A stretch of 24,095 nt of DNA from positions 1 to 24,095 of the forward strand of contig JARRNT010000027.1 of the NCBI GenBank assembly GCA_037384645.1, written 5' to 3'. The DNA comes from RI-92 sp037384645. GTDB taxonomy: Bacteria; Pseudomonadota; Gammaproteobacteria; UBA6429; Thiohalophilaceae. Below, piece by piece: positions 17,301-22,976 of this stretch. Under the pieces are notes generated by a model. The model ran no database searches, was not told where the DNA came from, and was given only the letters and a program-made list of their open reading frames with translations. The translations under genes and the position numbers were made by a program. Within the stretch, counting starts at the first letter, position 1. Every line of letters begins with the position of its first letter.

Positions 17301-18206
17301 GCGCGCTTCGACAAGCCTGAATCGGTTCCGCCATATATCCTGAATATCAGCAAATACCGATATACCCCGCCGGCCTACATACGCGAGGAGTCCCGTCCAA
17401 TTTATGTCGAAAATCTTCAAATATTTAGATATCCGTCACAAAAATCGGGCACATCTCAAATGGATCAGGCCCAAACGACCGAAAAAACAGATCCGAAAAC
17501 CGGTAATGCGGGCGGGTCACCTGCGCCCGGTAATGGTGCGACGGGACCTGCAGCTCAGGGAGGCGCTGCCAGGACGTCCGCCAGCGGGCAGCCACCATTG
17601 CTCGGACCGGCAGACGCAGCAGGGAATGCTGCACAGGGATCTGGCACTCAGCCAGTGATGAGTACCAGCGGGACCAGCGCGAGTGACAAGGCGCAGAGTA
17701 TTCCGGTCAAGTCGCCCCCGGCAGGGGATAGTCAGGATGACAAGGGTGGCAGCGACAAGGAGTCGCAAACGAAACCGTCCGGAGCCACTGCGAGCGCTAC
17801 GGCTAAGGGGGCAACGGAACCGGCAGCTCAGGGAGGCGCCGCCAGGACACCTGCTGGTGGGCAGTCACCGCTGCTCGGACCGCCAGACACGGCAGGGGAT
17901 GCTGCACAGGGATCAGGTACCCAGCCAACGGCTGCTACTAGCGGGAGCGGGGCGAGTAACACGGCACAGAGTGTTACGGCTACGTCATCCCCGGCAGGGA
18001 ATGGCCAGGATGTAAAGGGCGGTAGCGATAAGGACGCGCAAACGACAACGCCTGCTGCCTCTGCTGGTGGCAAAGCACAGGACAAACCATTGTCGACGGG
18101 AGATGGCAAGGATGTAAGCAGTGGTGACGGAGACAGTGTGGTAACGCAGCCGGCAACAGCAAACCAGGCGTCGAATGGAAGTAAAGACACGGGACAGGAA
18201 CAGTGA
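14319..18206 (+). CDS. Giant TPR lipoprotein with disordered duplicated tail
   Basis: 1295 aa. A short signal peptide ends in the lipobox VTAC (Cys18), with Ala next, predicting an outer-membrane lipoprotein. Residues 180-1000 are many TPR-like helical hairpins (AIALYNKLLAKYPNYDNND, VLYQLSRAYAEIGEIKKSM, DAASTYNAFIKRNPYNKK, EATRWYREFLSSFPKDKQAP, NLAAKEFERTAYDYPRN, YLAEIYYNFSRALL). Residues from about 1045 to the end are a Gly/Ala/Ser/Thr/Pro/Gln-rich disordered tail with a 91-residue unit present twice. TPR solenoids of this type scaffold protein contacts, as in the TPR subunits of Glt and BamD-like assemblies. Four-base overlaps on both sides (ATGA before, GTGA after) place it in a tightly coupled operon. 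Its length is well above typical TPR lipoproteins. Confidence 0.88.
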   Translation: MKLRQVFVLFLGLTVTACATQNNNGRISELDNVHIAIKDVNVKDGLDKAMQSYQKFLKETPKSQLTPEAMRRVADLKLEKEYGTDTSAGSSAGGAQEVASSSASTGADKPAPAHVAGNIMAKGKSRKQRTRIDAIADFRESDKAFEKRATRAEHIPSSRVNAKLANHSGQIGSDLQNANAEQAIALYNKLLAKYPNYDNNDQVLYQLSRAYAEIGEIKKSMAVMNRLVKQYPQSRYIDEVQFRRGEYFFVHKKYLDAEDAYGAVLAFGVGSVYYSDALFKKGWTFYKEQMYENALDEFFKLLDYKVSIGYDFDQTSNEIEKKRTDDTFRVISLAFSNLGGAQSVQDYFKKLGRRSYEDGVYSHLAEFYFGKRRYHDAASTYNAFIKRNPYNKKSPIFSMRVIEIYKKGGFPNLVIKAKKQYASTYGVHAEFWNHFNKSDFPQVLDNVKTNIVDLAEYYHSLYQNRKFRKDREKNFAEATRWYREFLSSFPKDKQAPAINYSLADLLLENKNYNLAAKEFERTAYDYPRNAKSGKAAYAAVYAYREYLKQVPEIQQSAVKHDIIRSSIRLVNNFPHHKMATVVLGSAVNDLYEMHEYGEAVTYGRRLINEYPNAKHPILRGAWLVVAHSLFALKSYPKAEKAYTQVLAMTAADDKSRPGLVDDLAASIYEQGVEAKKKKDYKNAVRNFLRIAKVAPTSKFCPTAEYDAAAVLIQTMDLQRAVNVLLAFRKNYPGNKLQHDVTKKLAYAYKEMGHYGQAGREFERVAAEAKDEEIIREAMLSAAKMYTKAKDTDNSLRVYKQFVARFPKPLEFALDTYYKIAMLYKTRNDLFHYHETLQHIITADAHAGAERTDRTRYLAAEASLVIIEPDYDKYAAIKLDNPLKVSMRRKQAAMKRLISRYSNLVNYHVADVTAAATYYLAEIYYNFSRALLTSEVPKGLTKLQMEEFKLQLEDQADPFETKAISIHEKNVQLLTRGVYSPWIDRSIAKLAKLVPARFDKPESVPPYILNISKYRYTPPAYIREESRPIYVENLQIFRYPSQKSGTSQMDQAQTTEKTDPKTGNAGGSPAPGNGATGPAAQGGAARTSASGQPPLLGPADAAGNAAQGSGTQPVMSTSGTSASDKAQSIPVKSPPAGDSQDDKGGSDKESQTKPSGATASATAKGATEPAAQGGAARTPAGGQSPLLGPPDTAGDAAQGSGTQPTAATSGSGASNTAQSVTATSSPAGNGQDVKGGSDKDAQTTTPAASAGGKAQDKPLSTGDGKDVSSGDGDSVVTQPATANQASNGSKDTGQEQ
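17534..18079 (+). repeat. 273-bp tandem duplication in the tail of the TPR lipoprotein
   Basis: CAGCTCAGGGAGGCG at 17551 recurs at 17824, and flanking sequence aligns in frame at the same 273-base (91-codon) offset, for example GGAARTxAxGQxPLLGPxDxAG and AAQGSGTQP in both copies. The copies have diverged at many positions, so the duplication is not recent. Exact outer limits are approximate. Confidence 0.75.
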
Positions 18207-18946
18207 ACAACGCACGAAAGACTATGCAAATCGAAAACGATGCAGTGCAAATTCCAGCCAGGATCGTGCGCTGGATGTTGCCTGCATTACTGTGCCTGTT
18301 GGCCTCTGCCTGTGCAACCACGGGTGGCCCAGGCGGAGAAGCCTACAACGAAACGCAAGCCGGCACTACCGCCTGTACCCCGGGTAACAAGTCGCAAACC
18401 AGTAACAGCGGTCAGGCCAATGGAAAACAACAACCTTGCGTGCACAAAGGCCCGATCGAGATCAGCGAAAATTATCCGGTTTCCCCCGAGGTTAAGACTG
18501 ATTTCAAGCAGGCCGTTACCTTGCTCAAGGTGGGAAACTATACCGATGCGATCCGCATGCTGAAAACCGTTACCGCTAAAACTGACAAGTTTTCCGGGCC
18601 ATTCATTGATCTCGGCATCGCCTACGCGCAAACCAAGGAATATAAAAAATCCGAAAAAAGTCTGAAGAAGGCTCTGGTAATTCACCCCATGCATCCCGCT
18701 GCGCTGAATGAACTCGGTATCGTTTATCGCAAGACTGGCCGTTATGGCGAAGCGCGTAAAATTTATGAAAAGCTCTTGTATACATATCCGAATTATATGC
18801 CGGCACACAAAAATCTTGGCGTGCTTTGCGATATTTATCTCCAGGACCTGAGTTGTGCCTTGAATCAATATAAAACGTATTTGAAAGCCAGGCCAGATGA
18901 CAAGAAGGTGAAAATCTGGGTCGCCGATGTAAAGCGACGAATGTAG
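18203..18946 (+). CDS. TPR lipoprotein
   Basis: 247 aa from a GTG that overlaps the previous stop (GTGA). An unusually long n-region (about 24 residues) precedes the signal helix and lipobox LASAC (Cys37, next residue Ala). M25 is an alternative start but would leave no positive n-region. Residues 38-90 are a polar linker. TPR motifs fill about 100-235: AVTLLKVGNYTDAIRMLKTV, PFIDLGIAYAQTKEYKKSEK, AALNELGIVYRKTGRYGEAR, PAHKNLGVLCDIYLQDLSCA. Size and make-up match the GltE/AglT type of outer-membrane TPR lipoprotein that accompanies AglRQS-like motors, which is an analogy and not proven orthology. The next gene starts 17 bases downstream. Confidence 0.85.
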   Translation: MNNARKTMQIENDAVQIPARIVRWMLPALLCLLASACATTGGPGGEAYNETQAGTTACTPGNKSQTSNSGQANGKQQPCVHKGPIEISENYPVSPEVKTDFKQAVTLLKVGNYTDAIRMLKTVTAKTDKFSGPFIDLGIAYAQTKEYKKSEKSLKKALVIHPMHPAALNELGIVYRKTGRYGEARKIYEKLLYTYPNYMPAHKNLGVLCDIYLQDLSCALNQYKTYLKARPDDKKVKIWVADVKRRM

Positions 18947-18963
18947 TTAAAGAGTAATTAATA

Positions 18964-19275
18964 ATGATTAACGCAAAAAGAATTGCATTCGTGCTCCTGC
19001 TGACATTAGTGGCCTTGAATGCCGTGGCAAAAGGTAAGGGTAAAAAAGAGGCACGCAAGTCAACAGGCGATGTTAAAGAATTGTCGGGAATTTCCGTTAT
19101 TGGTAACAAGGAAGCACCTAAGTCATTGTTTATTGTGCCATGGAAAAGTTCGGAAGTCGGGGTTGAGAAGGGATTGACGTCGAGTTTGTTGAACGAGAAA
19201 TTGAAACCGGTGGACAAGGATGTATTCATGCGCGAATTGAATTTTTATGACATTACCGTAGGCAAGAAGCCATAG
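18964..19275 (+). CDS. Small exported protein of unknown function
   Basis: 103 aa with a signal peptide (RIAFVLLLTLVALNAVA, cleavage near residue 22). The mature part is about 80 residues, very basic at first (KGKGKKEARK), followed by a compact motif: SGISVIGNKEAPKSLFIVPW (41-60). I do not know a named family. I have the impression that small proteins with a GNKExPK-x3-IVPWK motif occur near ExbB-type genes in other gammaproteobacteria, but this is from memory and unchecked. It lies between the TPR lipoprotein gene and the TolQ/ExbB gene in the same direction, with 102 bases before the latter. Confidence 0.78.
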   Translation: MINAKRIAFVLLLTLVALNAVAKGKGKKEARKSTGDVKELSGISVIGNKEAPKSLFIVPWKSSEVGVEKGLTSSLLNEKLKPVDKDVFMRELNFYDITVGKKP

Positions 19276-19377
19276 TCTGGGCTTGAGCATGAAGACAGGT
19301 AGCGTGATGAGCGGATTGTGGTAAAGCGTCAGGTGTAAACAGGTTTGCTAACAGAATTGAACGAGAAGGAGTGAGTA

Positions 19378-20091
19378 ATGGAAGCGATAGTTAAATTCAT
19401 ACAAACAGGTGGGTTTTTTATGTACCCCATTTTGTTTGTGCTTGCATTCGGGATCGCGATATCCATCGAGCGCTATATCAAGCTTACCCGGGTGCGTAAT
19501 CAAAACCGGAGTATGTGGAACAAGCTGTATCCGGTGATGGCTAAAGGCGATTTCGATTCTGCCCGTGAAATGACGCAAAAGGATAAATCCACGATCAGTC
19601 AGTTGTTGAATGCGGGGCTGGAATTACAGGGAACCGTGCGCAGGCGGGACGATATAGAGATCGTCATGGAAGAGACGATGATGGAAATCATTCCACAGCT
19701 GGAAAAACGTACACCTTACGTTGCCCTGTTCTCCAATATTTCGACCCTGTTAGGCCTGCTGGGAACTATTATGGGTCTTATTCAGGCCTTTACCGCGGTG
19801 GCCAATGCTAACCCGGCAGATAAGGCTGACCTGTTGTCCGGCAGTATTGCGGTCGCCATGAACACCACTGCGCTGGGTCTTATCGCGGGTATCCCGCTAT
19901 TGATCGTGTACGTCATCCTGACTTCCAAAACCGGTGAGATTGTCGACAGTCTTGAGATGGCTTCAGTCAAAACACTGAGCGTCATTACCAAGATGGCAAA
20001 ACGCCAGTTTGCAGCTGCAACATCACCAGCTCCGGAGCCAGGACCTGGTGGCCCAGCTCCTGCAGCAGCTCCGGCAGCACCGGCTGAATAA
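19378..20091 (+). CDS. TolQ/ExbB/MotA-family proton-channel protein
   Basis: 237 aa. Three membrane segments fit the family: about 12-32 (FFMYPILFVLAFGIAISIE), about 115-140 (ALFSNISTLLGLLGTIMGLI) and about 155-182 (AVAMNTTALGLIAGIPLLIV). Channel Thr residues are kept in GLLGT (Thr130) and MNTTALGL (Thr163/164). A large cytoplasmic loop lies between helices 1 and 2. The C-terminus carries a Pro/Ala-rich extension of about 20 residues that TolQ and ExbB lack. The start is fixed by AAGGAG six bases before the ATG. Together with the next two ExbD-type genes it forms a pentamer-plus-dimer type proton motor, the AglR position in AglRQS-like sets. Confidence 0.93.
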   Translation: MEAIVKFIQTGGFFMYPILFVLAFGIAISIERYIKLTRVRNQNRSMWNKLYPVMAKGDFDSAREMTQKDKSTISQLLNAGLELQGTVRRRDDIEIVMEETMMEIIPQLEKRTPYVALFSNISTLLGLLGTIMGLIQAFTAVANANPADKADLLSGSIAVAMNTTALGLIAGIPLLIVYVILTSKTGEIVDSLEMASVKTLSVITKMAKRQFAAATSPAPEPGPGGPAPAAAPAAPAE

Positions 20092-20102
20092 GCGGGAACC
20101 TT

Positions 20103-20591
20103 ATGGCACGCAGACATCATTATCGAGGGAAGGATAAAACTCCGCCAGAGCTGGATATCACCACGTTCATGAATTTGATGGTGGTGCTGGTGCCGTTTCT
20201 GTTGATTTCGGCAGTGTTTTCCCGCATTACCATCCTGCAGCTGAAGTTGCCAGAGGGTAGCGGTGGTGCTACAGACAAACAGGTTGTCAATATCGAAGTG
20301 ACTGTGCGGGAAAAGTTGCTGCAGATCGGAAACGGCAAAGGTGTGATTGCCAATATCCCTAAAGTTGACGGCAAGTATGATTACAAGAAGCTTAGTCAAT
20401 ATCTCCTGAAGATTAAGAAAAACTATCCGAAGAAGACCGACGCCACCATCCTGATGGCGCCTAACATCGAATACAACTATCTGGTGCAAACCATGGATGC
20501 CGTACGCAGTATAGCAATGAAGGAGCCTGGCCAGACTAAAGAGGTCAGGGCGGAACTGTTTCCGGATATATCAATAGGTCAGGCGCCATGA
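20103..20591 (+). CDS. ExbD/TolR-family protein with Asn in place of the proton-carrying Asp
   Basis: 162 aa, one N-terminal membrane helix (about 22-42) and a periplasmic domain. The helix region reads PELDITTFMNLMVVLVPFLL. Aligned with the family pattern E-x-N-x-T-P-L-x-D, the conserved Asp falls on Asn24 (codon AAT at 20172-20174). Asp18 is upstream, outside the helix, and is not equivalent. The periplasmic part (VNIEVTVREKLLQIGNGKG, ATILMAPNIEYNYLVQTMDA) is standard ExbD. It is followed by a second ExbD with the Asp intact, so the pair probably forms a heterodimer in the motor. The ATG overlaps nothing upstream (11-base gap) and the gene ends in an ATGA overlap with the next. Confidence 0.9.
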   Translation: MARRHHYRGKDKTPPELDITTFMNLMVVLVPFLLISAVFSRITILQLKLPEGSGGATDKQVVNIEVTVREKLLQIGNGKGVIANIPKVDGKYDYKKLSQYLLKIKKNYPKKTDATILMAPNIEYNYLVQTMDAVRSIAMKEPGQTKEVRAELFPDISIGQAP

Positions 20592-21085
20592 AGAACAGTC
20601 GACGTATCAAACGCATGTCGCGGAATCATAAGAAAAAGATTCCTTCTATGAGCCTGACATCGCTGATGGACGTTTTTACGATCCTGGTATTCTTCCTGCT
20701 GGTAAATACTGCCAATGGACCGGTCCTGGATCCGCCTAAAAAAGTTAAGTTACCGGATTCCGTATCAGATACCAAACCTGCAGAAACTGCGGTGGTGATC
20801 GTCTCTTCAGATAATGTCCTTGTGCAGGGAAGAGTCGTGGTGTCGATGAAAGAAGTGGCGGCATCGAAGCGTGAAGACATTCCACAAATCGTAAACAGTT
20901 TGAAAGATATCAGGAAGCATGTAATTGGAGTCAGTACCAAGGCGATCGCGGAAAGCAGGAAAGTGACCATTCTTTCCCAAAAAACCATTCCCTATCGACT
21001 TCTGCAAAAAGTCATGTCCAGTTGCACGATGGCTGGTTACGACACTATTAATCTTGCGGTACAGCAAGAGTCCAAAAAAACTTAG
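20588..21085 (+). CDS. ExbD/TolR-family protein, proton-carrying Asp present
   Basis: 165 aa. A strongly basic n-region (KNSRRIKRMSRNHKKK) precedes the single membrane helix. SMSLTSLMDVFTILVFFLLV places Asp28 at the family proton-carrying site, the same number as the functionally tested Asp in Myxococcus AglQ. The periplasmic domain follows (VVIVSSDNVLVQGRVVVSM, VTILSQKTIPYRLLQKVMSS). The start overlaps the preceding ExbD stop by four bases (ATGA), so the two are coupled and probably made in equal amounts. I infer that this subunit carries the proton for the motor. Confidence 0.92.
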   Translation: MKNSRRIKRMSRNHKKKIPSMSLTSLMDVFTILVFFLLVNTANGPVLDPPKKVKLPDSVSDTKPAETAVVIVSSDNVLVQGRVVVSMKEVAASKREDIPQIVNSLKDIRKHVIGVSTKAIAESRKVTILSQKTIPYRLLQKVMSSCTMAGYDTINLAVQQESKKT

Positions 21086-21125
21086 TGGTTGATGTGGAAA
21101 TAAACGAACGATAAGTGTTGATGCC

Positions 21126-22487
21126 ATGAATGCCATAGTCCAGGAACAAGACGATATATATTTGCAGATAGAGCGCTGCCAGGGGCGGATCGAGATCTAT
21201 CAGGGCGAGATAAAAAAGCTCGAGAGCGACCTGCAGGATGTTGAAAAGCAGCTGGAAGAGTTTGCAGACGAGCGCCGCAAATACGAATTGCTTATTACCC
21301 TGAGCTCGAACCTCGAGCAGTTGGCGGAGATGGGTGCTAATGCCCTGTTCTGGGATGGCATACTTGAAGATGCGCAGGTTGATGACAAAGTTAAAAACCT
21401 GCGTGACAAAGCTGCGTTCTTTGAGCGTCGATTCAAGAAGGTATCAGATAAGCGCGACGGTATCGTCGAACACATTGGTAATAACAAGGCATCAATCGAA
21501 TTTCTCCTGGAAGAAATCGAAGAACTCAAGGAGCGGGAAGAGGAATCCAAAAATCTCTATGTCATCGAAAGGGAAATTCGGCCGCTTCCGGTTCGCGTCA
21601 TGGTCATGCCGTGGACCAAGAAGGATGAAGACGAGAAAAGGTATCGAAAGATACTCCTGCTGGCTCTACTGTACTGCATATTAATATGCCTGGTTATTCC
21701 CCAGATTAAACTGGCGATCCCCGATCGTCCTGAACAACAGCCGATCCCGGATCGATTTGCCAAGCTGATCAAGAAACAACCACCACCCAAGCCCAAGCCC
21801 AAGCCGAAACAAAAACCGGTTAAGCAGGAGAAACCGACGAAAACCGCGAAGAAGCCAACCAAGGCGAAGCGCCTGCAAGCGCGTCGAAGTGTCGCACATA
21901 AAGGGGTGCTCGCGTTCAGGAACAATCTCGCCAATCTGCTTAAAGACACGCCGGAAGCCAAATTGGGTGCGAGTGCAAACCTGTCAAACAAGGGGTCCGT
22001 CTCCAAGCACGTCACTCGTCATATTCTTACCAGCCAGGCTAAGGGTGGCAGTGGCGGCATTCATGTTTCTTCGCTAAGTCATAATGTCTCCGGTACCGGT
22101 AAGAAAATGGCCGCTGTGGCATTTACCCGGGTAAAGAGCGATATCGGTACTGCCGCGTCGGACGACCGCCCGGTGAGCGATGGTCCAGGGCCGTCGCGTA
22201 CGGATGAAGAGATCCAGATCGTATTCGATCGTTATAAGGCGGCGTTGTACCGGATTTATAATCGCGAGTTGCGCGTTAATCCGACTCTGCAAGGCAGGCT
22301 GGTGATGCGGATTACCATCCAGCCAGATGGCAGCGTCTCAAAATGCACGCTGGCGTCTACAAACCTGGCATCCAGCAAGCTGGTCCAGAAAATTCTGGCG
22401 CGGGTCAGGCTCTTTAATTTCGGTAAAAAAGCCGGCGTACCGCCAGTCACTATTCTTTACCCGATCGACTTCCTGCCGGCATCGTAG
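21126..22487 (+). CDS. TonB-like energy transducer with cytoplasmic coiled coil and AgmX/PglI-type C-terminus
   Basis: 453 aa. Residues 1-150 are a long charged coiled coil (LESDLQDVEKQLEEFADERR and further). The only membrane helix is about 175-194 (RKILLLALLYCILICLVIPQ). A Pro/Lys linker follows (PPPKPKPKPKQKPVK, 219-233), then a Gly/Ser-rich stretch and a C-terminal TonB-like domain from about 362 (IVFDRYKAALYRIYNRELR, LQGRLVMRITIQPDGSVSKC, VTILYPIDFLPAS). That C-terminus matches the AgmX/PglI tail type found in GltG and GltJ. It would span the periplasm and transmit work from the ExbB-ExbD motor. No strong ribosome site precedes the ATG at 21126, 40 bases after the ExbD stop. Last gene of the operon. 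Confidence 0.88.
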   Translation: MNAIVQEQDDIYLQIERCQGRIEIYQGEIKKLESDLQDVEKQLEEFADERRKYELLITLSSNLEQLAEMGANALFWDGILEDAQVDDKVKNLRDKAAFFERRFKKVSDKRDGIVEHIGNNKASIEFLLEEIEELKEREEESKNLYVIEREIRPLPVRVMVMPWTKKDEDEKRYRKILLLALLYCILICLVIPQIKLAIPDRPEQQPIPDRFAKLIKKQPPPKPKPKPKQKPVKQEKPTKTAKKPTKAKRLQARRSVAHKGVLAFRNNLANLLKDTPEAKLGASANLSNKGSVSKHVTRHILTSQAKGGSGGIHVSSLSHNVSGTGKKMAAVAFTRVKSDIGTAASDDRPVSDGPGPSRTDEEIQIVFDRYKAALYRIYNRELRVNPTLQGRLVMRITIQPDGSVSKCTLASTNLASSKLVQKILARVRLFNFGKKAGVPPVTILYPIDFLPAS

Positions 22488-22505
22488 CGTTTGTCAATGC
22501 CGGCA
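22474..22505 (+). terminator. Hairpin across the stop codon of the TonB-like gene
   Basis: TGCCGGCAT (22474-22482) pairs perfectly with ATGCCGGCA (22497-22505) around a 14-base loop that contains the TAG stop. No T-run follows directly. It may end the operon transcript or protect its 3' end. Confidence 0.4.
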
Positions 22506-22973
22506 GACCAGGTGGTACTCGTTTTAGTGACAAAGGTTGCAAGTTAGATAAGAACTTTAATACAGGCATATATAACAGACGACTTATTTAAAAGACTGTG
22601 TCGCGTATAAAGGCAGAAAAATACAGGAGTGGGGAATACCTTGCTGAACTATCAACTGCGGATGAAAGCGCGTCAGGTATTAATCGAGTAAATAGCTTTA
22701 TGCTCAACATGATAACAACTGTAGTGTGTACGATATGGAAAGAAATGCGAATAGACTGGAAGGATTATGCTCGCTGCAACATGGTCATGTTGAGTATTTA
22801 TTGCCATTGCAGGCCATAGTCAGAGGTGCGCCCGCACATTTCCTGAATGCCTGTCGTAATTTGATGCTGGATTGCGGCAACAGGGCAATATCGATTCATT
22901 GTCAATCTGCCTTCACTCAAGCCGGGTATGTTTTTCAGAATGTTGCTGCCGGAATTGCGGGTAGGAGTGCTGC
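22488..22973. other. Intergenic region between envelope operon and surface-protein gene
   Basis: This 486-base gap separates the operon from the next gene. Two short frames (22598-22819 and 22726-22989) have no ribosome site, no recognisable domain and odd composition, so I do not call them. The region is more AT-rich up to about 22750. It presumably holds the promoter of the gene at 22974, which I cannot place. Confidence 0.4.
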
Positions 22974-22976
22974 GTG
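22963..22976 (+). promoter_or_regulatory. Ribosome binding site and GTG start of the surface-protein gene
   Basis: AGGAG (22963-22967) stands six bases before GTG at 22974. An in-frame TAG at 22962-22964 excludes any earlier start. The ATG at 23007 is the alternative but has a weaker site. Confidence 0.65.

Noticed and set aside
19378..22487. Standard TonB-ExbB-ExbD iron-uptake or Tol-Pal locus
   Set aside because: There are two ExbD genes, no TonB-dependent receptor, TolA, TolB or YbgF, and the transducer tail is of AgmX/PglI type. The OmpA-domain lipoprotein is far longer than Pal.
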